From Mytilus californianus (Eukaryota > Mollusca > Bivalvia > Mytilida > Mytilidae): 64,000 nucleotides of DNA. The notes beneath the pieces were generated by a model that ran no database searches, was not told the DNA's origin, and worked only from the letters and a program-made list of their open reading frames with translations. Position numbers and translations under genes: made by a program. The DNA lies in assembly GCF_021869535.1 (NCBI RefSeq), contig NW_026262701.1, positions 49,355,278-49,419,277 of the forward strand, in the 5' to 3' direction. Each line of letters begins with the position of its first letter. Positions within the stretch are counted from its first letter, which is position 1. Positions 12,720 through 24,883 of this stretch are shown piece after piece.

Positions 12720-12975
12720 TCACGGAAAGATTTTACTTTTTATGTCAAACGTCAATATTATATTTAGTTTGAAACCTATTTTGATATACATTTATAGATT
12801 TAAATTAATTTAAAAAATAATGATTTTGAAGGCGTTTAGTGGTGTGCAATGAAGAATAAATTTAACATTTCCTGCTAAAGTAGTGCCAAGGATTGTATTT
12901 AATCAAGCGGTGAAATAGTTGTTATAATATTTTTTTATAATAATCCTTGTCATTATCATTTATTGATACGATGTA
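12720..12975. repeat. Upstream segment copy 2
   Basis: Diverged direct duplicate of 10905-11150. It keeps 'atatttagtttgaaacctat', 'tttcctgctaaagtagtgcc' and 'tccttgtcattatcattta' in the same order. No start codon or E-box block accompanies it, so only the distal upstream portion was copied. Confidence 0.65.
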
Positions 12976-13429
12976 ATTGTGCTTATCGTTAGATTGATAT
13001 AGAAATTGGCTGATATCATTGCTAATATTTATAATTATTCTAGTCGTCGAAATAATTTATGTTCTTTCAGAAATTTAACCACGAACTATCGCACATGGAA
13101 ATGATAAAAATATTAGTCTTTTTGTATACAAAATATGTGTGCTTTAATTATGTCATGAATAAAAGGAGACGGAGAATTAGACAGCAACACAAAAATGTAT
13201 CCTACATGTACCTAACCGACGGTCTGCATAATCGCTTCAAGTTTTAAGAAGTTATGAATAAATTTAATTTAAACTCTCATAGACCCCCCTCTACATTAAA
13301 TTTCCAAAATGAAGGAGAGTATAAAGATATAAAGACAACCACTGACTCGAGAAAGGCATATGAAAATGTGACGGGGTAACTAGTTTTTTTCAAAATAAAC
13401 CCTTTTCCGTTTAATCTCGACCTCGATAT

Positions 13430-13655
13430 ATCATATGTCAATTAACATGAATCTGGCCGTTCGTTTTCAATTTTGAATTCGTTCACATTTTCTTATGTCG
13501 GGGACTTTTAAGCTTACTTTACGGTATGATATTATCTCATTATTAAAAGCCGTACAGTTATTTGTATTTGATAAAATCCTCGTCCTTTGATCTCTGGTAG
13601 ATATATAGAGAAGACTCGTTGGCAAGCATACCACATCTCGTTATTTCACTATTTA
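13430..13655 (-). repeat. Dispersed repeat family A, reversed
   Basis: Contains 'cttatgtcggggac', a degenerate 'tacggtatgatattatctc', 'aaaagccgtacag' and 'ggcaagcataccacatct', all family A blocks on the minus strand. Confidence 0.6.
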
Positions 13656-14116
13656 TACTTTGATATAGCAAAATCTGTCCTAATTGATAAATAATTCACT
13701 AACAGTTATCGTTTGTAATAAATATTTCATGTAAAGATCTAGCATTAACTGAAATACTCTTCAACATATTCAAACATCAGAACAAGCATACGATAAATTC
13801 TCTATATCCTACGACAAATAGTTCATACCTGTGTATGTCAAGATGAGTGCTTTCATCGTATATATCCATATGAACTTGAAATTAAAAATACTACCGAAAT
13901 TAGTCATCAGATTTTTTTTATTGATATTCACACAGATGGACAACTTAAAAATAGGGTCTAGGACAAACATGACAGTTTCAGCTTTCCCAACTTTTCTCAG
14001 CACTAAAATAACCTCTGCACCATCGTATGAGCGTTTAAACATCTCAATATTACCGACTTTTCACTCCGATGTGTATAATTTTCGATTGGTTACTTACTCT
14101 GTGGTAGGACATTCTG

Positions 14117-14318
14117 GTACTATATTCAGAAATTATTGCGTGCATTTATTATAGCAAATTTTGAAGAAGGGACAGGATTGCGACTTCAGGAAAATTTGCA
14201 TACATGCAGTTGTATGTATCAGATATCAGAATGCGAGATTTTATTATTGCGATACTCATTCAGTCGCATTATTCGCATTAATAAAAACCGCGCGCAATAA
14301 TTTCTGAATTTACAGTAC
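14117..14318. mobile_element. MITE of about 200 bp with terminal inverted repeats
   Basis: The left end GTACTATATTCAGAAATTAT is mirrored by the right end, whose reverse complement is GTACTGTAAATTCAGAAATT; both continue into ATTGCG(T/C)GC. The interior is AT-rich with no ORF. The target-site duplication was not resolved. Confidence 0.7.
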
Positions 14319-16615
14319 TCGGTCAAGTTTACAATCGTTGCAATTGGGGGGAAATTAACAGTTTCATAATTTCTCGTTGTGCGCGTGCATGTTTCCATTT
14401 TGTGGATTTATTAACAAAGTATGCTCCTGGCACAAAACTGCTCTAGTTGGGTTCTATGGAGAAAAGAATGAAATTGACATTACGGTCATAATCACGAATT
14501 CGTTGTCCGATGATTGTCTCATCTCACAAGCAAATTGTTTTCGCGGTTTTATATTTTCAAATACCAGAATGCATGCGAAGAAGATGACGCCTATCCTGTC
14601 CGTAGTTCGCTAGGAACGAGTCGTGTCACGGCTCGAGATTCTGGGCGAGGTTAACAATAAATCATACATAAAGACCGTAAATTTAAATCTAGAAGTCTTT
14701 TTCTGTGTTGTTGGGTTGATGTCTCTATCGAACACACACCATCTCATTTTACGAAAACCCTAAACTAATATATTTAATATTAAAAGCAGCAGCACTTCTT
14801 AAATTTACGTAATGTGTCAGTTAAAATAATTGCACCTAAATAATTGTTATGTATGTCATTATTCTAACGTATTCAAAGTAACGAATTTATGATTTATATC
14901 ATAATTGCGAATAGATCGGATAGTAAAGAAATAAAGACTAGGTTGCAGTAAAAAAAATCATTTATATGTTAGAACCTATTTGCCTTTTGACAAAACATAT
15001 ATGTTTTTAATAATGCGAATGTTTATTAAATATCAAGTATAATGATAACGCAAGTATTTAATTCATGCTTTGAGACGGTCCCTGTACGCGTTGTGTGTGT
15101 AGTATTTAATACAACCAGAGACATATATACATGTATAGTGTGTTGTTGTGCATTGTGACAATAAACCTGGGAATAGTTTATTGATATATAATGTCCAAGA
15201 ATAAACTAATTATTTCTGAACGTTTATCATTTGATATTTTGTATTTTAATCATAGCATGGGAAAATGTCGGAAAGCATGTAGAAAATTAAGAAAACGATT
15301 ATATATATATTTCTGTTATAAATATTTATCTTGGGTCGGAAACACAGTGGTCGGAAAGCAGAAAGATAATTAAACAAAAGGATTTGTCTGTCAAAAATAT
15401 CTAATTTCATTAAAAGATGCTACAATACCATGAGAATATTCATTATTAAGTTTAAACTGAGACGGAATTTATTCTTAATAGAACATATAATTAAAATTGT
15501 CATATATACGTGCATTGTGTCTCACAGGTTTGAACAGTCATTACATTTATGAAAATTATATGCAACGTATGAGCACCAATGAGGAGGGATGCGTACCCAA
15601 AGTGAGCTAAATATCTAAATTTTAAACGGTCGTGAATGAAAAAATATTTGCATGGTTTCAATTCACAAGGATTTTAAATCCTTGCATCTCACAAAAAACG
15701 TAATTAATATTTTTACAATAATCATAACAAAATTTAATTACTATGTTAATTGTTTTACACTGTTTTAGTATGGATTTATAAGTCTCTACTTATATTTTGT
15801 ATAGCAATATATTCATATAGTGGAATGTAAGACTTTAAGAAGAGATTGATTTGATAAATAAAATGTCTGTCCGTAAATACTTGATGTTTGTGTTTATTGA
15901 TATTATATTCTAAATTTTCGGAAAAAAATCATTAACAGGAATGTATGTTAATTATAAAATTTCAATTTTTTGTTTGTTTGTTTGTTTTAATAGTTCAACC
16001 TTATAGCATCTACATATTTGTACTATGGTACGAAATTTGAAAATTGTATTCATTGTGTTGACCAGCTATCCTACAAGTCTTGATTCATTCACATTATACA
16101 TCACACTGTTCACACGCACACTATCGGTTTGCGTTCATACAAATTCCGGATTAAATAGCAATGAATCCGGAGTCAAAACACTTGAGGTAGGTAGTTTGAC
16201 ATCCGAATTCAACTATTAGATTAATATATGTGATGAAGCAAATGCGTATTCTTATCCAGAGTATCAGTGCGTATGCTTTCTCTTTACTATTTCTTGCGTA
16301 TAAATACCATGTGCATGCATAAATATTAATTTCATTCGCGAATGTGAATTTTCGCTTTTCTTATCTAAATTCAAGACACGACAGTAAGAGCTTGACATGT
16401 GACTTTCAAGCACGGTCATCATTACTAACGGTATTCTGACCTCTAGCTGTTTCTCTTTTCTTTTCTTTTTTGAGTTACTGTCCTATTATAAACTTTGAAA
16501 CTTTCGAAATGCTAAGGATTTTCTACCCCAGGAATAGATTACTTTAGGTGTATTCGGCAAAACCTTTGTTTCGAAATTTTGGGTCCTGAATTCCTTTCAA
16601 ATTCGTACTTTATTT
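14319..16615. other. Intergenic, nothing recognised
   Basis: AT-rich sequence between the MITE and a family A copy. ORFs here are short, with no recognisable domain, splice context or repeated structure. Confidence 0.4.
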
Positions 16616-16617
16616 GG

Positions 16618-17045
16618 TAGATATAAGAAGATGTGGTATGAGTGCCAATGAGACAACTCTCCATCCAAGTCAAAATTTATAAAAGTAAACCATTATAAGT
16701 CAAAGTACGGTCTTCAACACGGAGCCTTGGCTCACACCGAACAGCAACTATAAAGGGCCCTAAAAATTACTAGTGTAAAACCATTCAAACGGGAAAACCA
16801 ACGGTCTAATCTATATAAAAAACGAGAAACGAGAAACACTTATGAATCACATCAACAAACGACAACTACTGAACATCAGATTCCTGACTTAGGACAGGTG
16901 CAAACAATTGCAGCGGATTTAAACGTTTTAATGGTACCAAACATTCACCCTTATCTGAAACAATAGTGTAACATCACAACATAGAAAGACACACTATAAA
17001 ATATCAATCGAAATGGCTTAACTCAATCAAAAGACATATTAACAC
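16618..17045 (+). repeat. Dispersed repeat family A, long copy
   Basis: Starts 'agaagatgtggtatgagtg' and continues through 'aaagtacggtcttcaacac', 'cctgacttaggacaggtg' and 'aaaatatcaatcgaaatggc'. It is one of the more complete family members and shows the element exceeds 400 bp. Confidence 0.65.
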
Positions 17046-17983
17046 CAGTGAACATACACTGAACAAATAAATTTGATCTATGATACAATGTAAATACAAA
17101 ATAAATAAACCAAGGGAAGAATAATTAAAGTAACATGTTATACCGCTGTGAAATGTTAACTTCTTTTTATTCGAGCATCACGGCTGATGTTTCTTTTGTA
17201 GACTGAACTCGCGTCTGGCGTACAACATTTTAATCCTGGTTTCTTTTTACATCTACATATCTTTTTATATAAATTGGTTCTTTTGAGAGTATGTTCACGT
17301 ATTCATAAAACTTCTGAAAATAAGATATTCTTCAAAACCAAGTTTTCCTGTAGAATATTTGGATTGATTGAAGTAAAATCAGTAAATCCTTAAAATTTGA
17401 GATGTTTTATGAGACTAAAATAAGTCTCTATATAAGAGGTCCCAATGAAGCTGGTGTGTTACTCCCATGAAAAAATATACGAAACCTTCTTATAAGTTGC
17501 ACGCCACAGGGTTTCACGTCACATGGAAATTGGACTTTAAATTTATCTATATAAGAGTTAAGAATAATTGAAGGCATCCAGGAAACAACATATGAAGATA
17601 TGATATATAAAATAAATGCAACCAGATTATAAAGCAAACTGAGTGCTTAAATTTATATTGCGTTTGGTTTGTGCAATTTGCATTAGACATCCGGTTTGCA
17701 GAAACTGGGATTTGCAATAGGATTATGAAAAAATGTTCACTCCCAAGTAATAATTAAGATAGTCGAGCCTTAAAATGTATGTTCAAATAGTAGCTGTATA
17801 TACACACTTTTCTATTCAAAACTATCATTGCTTTCAACTGACCTGTGCAAGAATCTACACACAATTACACATTTTTAATAAAGGTGTTTTAACATCATCA
17901 TTATCGTATTCTATTCACAGTCAATTATTTCAATTCAAAAGCAAACAAAAATTCAGCAACAATTATTGGCGACCAGTCAGCGG

Positions 17984-18030
17984 TCTTGGGTTCACGTGTT
18001 GCTTTTCTTTTTTTAAAGAAAGCAACTTGT
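17984..18030 (+). repeat. Hairpin-forming block, copy 1
   Basis: A 'gcggtcttgggttcacgt' leader is followed by 'gttgcttttcttt' and its near-perfect complement 'aaagaaagcaac'. A related block lies at 23725-23766 in the same orientation. Origin unknown; possibly the end of a short mobile element. Confidence 0.4.
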
Positions 18031-18974
18031 TTTATTTGTGTATCATTAAACGGGAAGAAATAGTTGTACCTCCGCAAACAAAGTTTTGATGTGTATATAC
18101 ACGAATAAATCTGTCTGTCCGTCGGCTTATCTACCGATGTGCATTGAAAGCGTTACTTCCCCCTAAACGGCTGGGCAGATAGTTCATGAAAATTTCCACA
18201 GCTGTATAACACCACCTGATGATGTGCAGACAGGATTATTATCCCGGTCTTAGATGTTAAAGTTGAGAAAATTAAATCTTCTTTCTTTTTTATACAAATA
18301 GTATTGTACGACAGGGTATCCTTTTTGTGTTCACTCGCTCACAGATCCAGTCTTTATCGAAAAGTAAAATAAGATATCCTTGTGTGTGATATATTTCATA
18401 AAACAATATATCATGCATACAAGTTTATGACTGTTATTTTTTTTAACTCATATTAACATGTTTATTGTCATCACTTGGTCGTCTTCGTACACTTTTTCGA
18501 TAACAATAAAAGATCGGTCAAAACTTAAAATTATCAGCAATGCAAAATATATTTTTGACATGTGAGCTATTCAGGCTCTTATGAGACACTTGCTCATTTT
18601 AGGTAGCTTGCAAATTTAGTTTAAAGAGAAAAAACCGCATATGCAGGAAAGAAATTTCTCTCGGAAATACATAACAGACTGAATAGCAGCTTCTGAATAT
18701 AGTGTAATGTTCTACTCTATTTCAATACTCTGGAAATAAGAGTGAGTACTCATTTGACGGAAATTCGACCAACAGTTTTTTTTTCAAAACTATAAAAAAA
18801 AAAATGCAATTCCTCCGCCCCCGCCAATCCCTCGTCCCCAAAGAGACGACTCACCCTATAGAGATGCACTAAAACTTATTAACACGTAATTATATTACAG
18901 CTTCATCTGACAAATTAAGTTTGTTATAAAAAGAAAACTTTTTAATATTCATTCTATGTGGATACTACTCTCAA

Positions 18975-20315
18975 ATAATTTTACATTTTGAACAGTCGTG
19001 TGGTGAGGATATTTCTTTTTGAATTCAGAACTTTGTTTGCGACACGTATTAATTAAGAAACACTAAATCATATAATGTAAGGACTATGCTCTCCTAATTT
19101 AGATTATATCTCTTCATCTACATTGTTCTGGCTTTAGTCTGCAATTTCTCATGTCAATATTCTTGACTCGGCAATATTTTATAACAGAAAAGTATGTTGC
19201 AGTGAAAAGAGGGTAGCTGCGATGCTTTCGATTGTATCTTCTTTCTTTTCAAAAAGAAACATTGTTTCTTGTAATCTGTGGAGGGAAACTGCTAACATCC
19301 TATATTTACACACACAGACATAAAATAATGACCCTTTTAACTGACAGTCGTTTGGACAGGATATTTCCTATATACCTCTAAATTGTTTGCAAGACATGTA
19401 AAAATACAACACTTTTAACAAAAACACCATTAAGACCGTATCGTCCTTTTCAGGTTATACCTTGCTCTGAATTAGTCTTAACACATTTAGCCTGTAATTT
19501 TTCTTTTTATGTTGTTACTCTTATCCCTGAAATATGGCATAGAGAGAAAGTAAGTGTTTCATGGAAAGCGGTAGTAGCTATATACGATGCTGTCAGTTGT
19601 CACTCTCCTTTCTGTTCAAATATGACACAATATTGTTTCTTTTATTCTTTGTAACTGCTCACATCATAATTTTTGAATACTCAACAATTCTAAACGGACA
19701 GTCGTTTAGATAGATTGATCTTATAAACTCTGAAATTTGTTTACCAGGCGTATACAAATACCATACGCAGCTATACAGGTCTCAATAAGGGTCGATAACT
19801 CTATCGCTACAGATCGGCTGGTAAAGGGTCGATAAGTTCTTACATTTGATTATTTAATTATGTGCACTTTATCTTATGACATAGAAGTTTACAACTAAAG
19901 ATCACCGTACGGCCTTCAACAATGAGCAAAACCCAGCCCGCATAGTCAGCTATAATAGGCCCCGAAATGACAAATGTAAAAAAATTCAAACGAGAAAATT
20001 AACGTCCTGATTTATGTACAAAACAATGAAGGAAAAACATATATGATATACAGCACCTGTATATAGACTCCTGGTTTGGGACAGGCACATACAGAATGTT
20101 AGCATGTTTAGAGTTTACAATTACCTGAATTAGTCTGAAAAATGAAGTCTCGATTTTATTTTATATGCCGGTACTCTTATCCCGGAAATATGTTATGAAG
20201 TTGAGTATTTGTTGCAGAGAAAGTGGTTAGTAGATGTGATTCTATCATTTCTATCCCCATTCTTATCAAAATGACACAGTATTGTTTCTTATTTTCTGTG
20301 CAAACTGCTCAAAAG
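18975..20315. repeat. Three diverged tandem units of about 350 bp
   Basis: Units start near 18980, 19340 and 19680. Each has 'acagtcgt.tgg/aga', then 'tttgt.tgc...acgtat', then 'ttactcttatccc.gaaatatg', 'gttgcag.gaaag' and 'acattgtttcttttatt.tctgt'-like blocks in that order. Unit 3 is interrupted by a family A insertion (19885-20120). There is no ORF. Confidence 0.5.
19885..20120 (+). repeat. Dispersed repeat family A copy inside tandem unit 3
   Basis: Contains 'gatcaccgtacggccttcaa', 'ccgcatagtcagctataat' and 'ggtttgggacaggcacat'. Its insertion splits the third tandem unit, so it is younger than the triplication. Confidence 0.6.
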
Positions 20316-20449
20316 AAATTCGTGATAAAGGATTATGCAATGCTTGATTAAGTATTGTAATCTGTGATTACGATCATTCGAATTGAAAGTAGATTTTAGG
20401 AGGTCCTAAGACGTAGAGTATGTCTTTCTTTCAGTAATTATATGACTGA

Positions 20450-20725
20450 TTAATAGCCTGTAAATAGTTCAGTGGTTGTCGTTGGTTCATGTCTGTCATA
20501 TTTGTTCTCGTAAATTGTTATATTATAAATTATGCCGTTTGTTTTCTCAGTTGAATTGTTTCATATTTTTCATGTCGGGGCCTTTTATAGCCGACCATAC
20601 GGTATTGGTTTTTCTCATTGTTGAAGGCCGTACGGTTGCCTATAATTGCTTACACCCACTTTATTTAAACTTTGCTTGATAGTTGTCTCATTGGAAATCA
20701 TACATCATCTCCTTATTTTTATATA
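20450..20725 (-). repeat. Dispersed repeat family A, reversed
   Basis: Contains 'agtggttgtcgttggttcat', 'tttcatgtcggggcc', 'gttgaaggccgtacggttgc' and 'gttgtctcattggaaatcat', the family A minus-strand signature. Confidence 0.65.
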
Positions 20726-21139
20726 GCTATTTAAAGTAATCGATTCGATTCCGTTTTACCGGTATATAAAAGTCAAAATTTGACGTTCACATAAAGGTAC
20801 GCGCCGCCAACTTTCAGATGATCCGTACATATACGTCTGTCTTTCCACTTTTTTTTTATCAGGATCAGGAATATATATCCAATATGAAGGAGAACAATAG
20901 GGGATATAAAGTTACCTTTAAAGTGAAAAAAAAAACGACTCGATTCCGTTCTACTGTTATAAAGTTAGCCGATAATTTCGTTATTTACCATATAAACATG
21001 CAAACCATTCAGAAGCAAATTTTTGCTAATGTTGAATGACACACTATGACTTTGAGACTAGAACAGCAATAAAACACTCACCCGTAATGATTTTATATCT
21101 CGAATTTATATTCAATAACCTTTCTATTTCACCATTAAA

Positions 21140-21448
21140 AACAATCAATTTTAGAAGAGAGGCGAAAGATACCAAAGGGACATTCAACTCATAAGTCGAA
21201 AATAAACTGACAACGCCATGCATGGCTAAACATGAAAAAGACCAACAACAGTACACAAAACACAACATAGAAAACTAGACTGAGAAACACGAACCCCACC
21301 AAAAACTGGGGGTGATTTCAGGTGCACCGGAAGGGTAAGCAGATCCTGCTCTACATGTGGCACCCGTCGTGTTACTCATGCTATCACAAACCCGGTAAGA
21401 AGTCTAATTCGGTATGACATATTCGAGGGAAAGGGGACGTAATTGTCG
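21140..21448 (-). mobile_element. 3' tail of Penelope-like element
   Basis: Lies immediately downstream of the reverse transcriptase relic on the minus strand. Pieces of it recur at 9330-9535, 32285-32365, 41505-41545 and about 40-70, which marks it as the 3' end of a 5'-truncated retroelement family. Confidence 0.5.
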
Positions 21449-22400
21449 TTACGACAATTGGAACATATCCGCCATCATCTTTGAAACGGATATTCCATAA
21501 CGGTCAACCAACTCGTGATGGCGTCCGTAAAATTTACTGTACAGGGATGATTTCAACTTAACCACTTGGAACTCTTGGTTTAATAGCTTCCTTGTGAGCA
21601 GCAACCCTCTATCAAGGAAATCATGATTGGAAATACAAGCCCTGGAATATCGTATCAACTGAGAGATATATACTCCCTCTGAAGGCGATGCTGGAATGTT
21701 GCTACATAGAAATTTGGAAGCTGAAATCATCTCTTTCATCGCAAAGTGTTGTTTTCAACCGACACTCATTGTAAATTGCTAGATGTAAATCGAGATATGA
21801 GGCAGGCTTAACTGTATATGTTGTATCCTTTATCTGAAGTTCGATGGGATAGATGCGTTCAACATAGTCACCAAATTTTTATTCATTTAGTGAGAGAACA
21901 TCATCAATATAGCGGATAGTAAAGTTAATTGATACTGCTAACTTCTTTTCTTTCTTCATTAGAAGTTCCTGTATAAGGCCAGCCTCGTATGAATAAAGAA
22001 ACAAGTCGACAAGAAGAGGAGCATCGTTGGTTCCCATGGGAATGCCGATTGTTTGTTGAAATACACGTCTTCCAAACGTAACAAATATGCTGTCAATCAA
22101 GAAATCAAGCATCTTGATAATGTCAGTTTCAGAGATTTTTTTGTTGGAATCAGAGTGATTTTTTACAAAGTACGATTTATCCCTCCTTAAGACAAGATAC
22201 TTGTATCTACGTTGGCCATTCTTCTTTATGAAACAAAGCAAAACCAACTCTTTCAATTTGTCTTTTAGTTTGGAATGGGGAATACTTGTGTAAAGTGTAG
22301 AAAAGTCAAATGTTTTAATACTGTTGCATGATGAAAGAGTCTTAGTAAATATACTGAGAAAAATAAGTTTAGCATCAAATAATTTCAATATCATATTCAA
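21449..22400 (-). pseudogene. Decayed Penelope-like reverse transcriptase, 5'-truncated
   Basis: The upstream part encodes FDFSTLYTSIPH, IGIPMGTNDAPLL, DLFLYSYE and RYIDDVLSLN, reverse transcriptase motifs of Penelope-like elements; the YIDD box carries the catalytic aspartates. An in-frame TAA at 21881-21879 follows LSLNE. The frame then continues (FGDYVERIYP, SYLDLHL) to a frameshift near 21715-21740, after which GVYISQLIRYSRAC and FYGRHHELVDRYG belong to the C-terminal part. The N-terminal region and any GIY-YIG endonuclease are absent. The element is dead. Confidence 0.8.
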
Positions 22401-24690
22401 AAATTAATTATTTTTCTAAATATAACATTAAACAAACTATTTTAACAAAGAAAATCCACCAAAAGACGCAAATCTTAATCAACAAAAAAATTTATTAGAA
22501 TTTTATTTCCGCAACTTTGTAAATTGTCATTTTAAAAAGTTTTTTTTTTAATGAAATATATGTTTTTTACTCGGCATATCGTGAAATAAAAAAGATATAT
22601 ATACTTATACTATTCATTGGCATTTTTGCTTAAAAATCTTGAAAATTAGTCGATGATTTGAACTAAAAAAAATTATACAGATAAATAACTAAAGCAATAC
22701 ACAGTACATTTCAGAAGTTTTATACGGCATGTCCGATAACTGTAAGTATAAGCATATGATTTATATAAATAAATCGTATTTGAACTTGACACCTGTAAGA
22801 ACTTTTCTGAACGCAAAGGGTGTACAATTTACATCAGATGATAACCTATGTGTTCGAAACGCAATGCTAGATTATAAGGTCGTTAATGGCTCTTCCTTCA
22901 CTTATGTTTGTTTAATTACTAATTAGCAATGACTGAATTGTAACAGATTTATTTGGTTCAGTTGCACATAGTACGTCTTATTTCGATACATAACAACAAA
23001 AGAAAGGGGGTAAAGAGCTGCGGTTAAAAAATATTTGAAAATTGTGAGATTCTGCTGAATCAGTAATATTTAAATTCGGTTTGTGATATTGTTCGTGTAT
23101 TTGTACAGTATTTGAAACTGAGATTGTCCATTTAAGGTTTAAAATCACTGGCCCCAGACAAGTTTTATTTCATCGAGTGAAAGGTAGTATAGGATCACTA
23201 ATGTTAGATTTTTTGATCAAGTCTTCCTTTTTTAGGGTATAAATGTATGCACAACATATTCTATTATCCACAAGCGATATCTAGTGTCAATTCTTTATTT
23301 CTTTGATTTAATTTATTCGATATATATATTTTGAACAAAAGTACTTTTTTACAAAATCACACATCCCCTCCCCCTTATTTTGAAATTGAAAACGAACTTC
23401 GAAAAATACCACCAATGTGAGCTGGTTCCTACTTTGATTTCTTCATATGGGTAACAGATACAGGGGAGACAGTATTTTAGATCTAGACAGCTTCTAATCT
23501 TATTTCAGTATTAGTTCAATGAAAAGATAACTAAATTTTAAGATATATAGTTACATAAAAATGACAATTCATCAATATGATTACCATCTCAAATAAAATA
23601 ACTGCTTATTGATACTTGTAGACATATTTACTTCATGAAATTGAAATTTCCAGGGCAAGAGTATTTCGTAAGAGTAAATTATCGACAGGAAGGTATTTCC
23701 TGGATAAGTGTATGACAGCGGTCTCGGGTTCACGTATTGCTTTTCTTTTAAAGAACGCAACTTGTTTTTGCAATGTTTCATTCGCAACCAAAATTTTGAA
23801 TTCTAAAAAATCTCGCCCCTATGCATTTTTCAAGACAAGGCATGCTGGTGGACACGAACAAAACGAGGACAAACAACAAAGATGATTTCATAATGGAAAA
23901 GTAAAATATAATGGAAAAAAAATATAACAAAAATACAAAATTCCAAGGTATATTAAAAAAGGGGAACTCCATAAAAACTGACAAAATCAAAAGTTATCAA
24001 CTAACGAAAAGAATGGAAACTAACTGTCATATTCCAGACTTGGTACATGCATTTTCCGAAGAAAATGGTAGGTTGAACTTGGATTTATAGGTAGCTAAAC
24101 GTCCCACTTGTATGCATGCGACAGTTTGGAGCTTTTATAATTGTTCAGTTTCGAAATTTAATTTTCATTTGTTTTAAAGTAGCGGACTTATATATGAAAA
24201 GAGTTTAAGAATTCCACACCTCCAAGCCCAAACTCTAAATTCTCTTATTACCTTTCTTTCTTTGAAATATTTTTTTTGGTTCCGTACGAGGAAACTCAGT
24301 AAAATTTTATATTGTAAAAAACATATAACCAGTGTTAACGATGCACCTTAACTAAACATAGTACGGTATGGTTTCAATAAAATTTACAAGCCTATACGAC
24401 CCAAGCTGACTACGAATTTATCCTTTTGATGAACACATTAAAGACATTTATCCGCATAAAATTGAAATACAATAAACAATTATAATAAAATAATGATTTT
24501 TTTTTAAATTAAATGAACTAGCAGTCTTTGATATTAAAAAAGAAATGAATGAGTCAGTGAGCAACCTGGAACCAACAGTAAAATTGTATTATTCATGTTA
24601 GTCCCAGGTGCAACAAACTCTCAAAATTCTCCATTGCAAATCACTGCATGTCTATTTAATTATATATTAGTTTTTTCATTCTTAAATGTA
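22401..24690. other. Intergenic between retroelement relic and right promoter
   Basis: Contains a second hairpin-forming block (23725-23766) and a family F fragment (24020-24125, 'ccagacttggtacatgcat', 'gctaaacgtcccactt'). The remainder is AT-rich with no recognised gene. Confidence 0.4.
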
Positions 24691-24729
24691 TATCAAAATA
24701 TTTTTCAAACTTAATATAATGTTCACTTT

Positions 24730-24883
24730 TGCTATTAAAAGATTTCCCTGAGAAACCACGTGGATCATGTTTTTCTGATTGGTCCGTCACTGATTCTTAA
24801 TAGAAGTAATTCAAGTGTTCGGTTTTCAGTTACAATCTGCGCTTTTGAGTTCTTGGTGACTAGTTCAGTTTATTTCATTTACT
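24730..24883 (+). promoter_or_regulatory. Putative promoter/5' UTR of right paralog with E-box and CCAAT box
   Basis: CACGTG lies at 24757-24762 and GATTGG (inverted CCAAT) at 24777-24782, about 100 bp before the ATG. The order and spacing match the left paralog, but there is only one CCAAT block. The transcription start is not determinable by eye. Confidence 0.5.
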
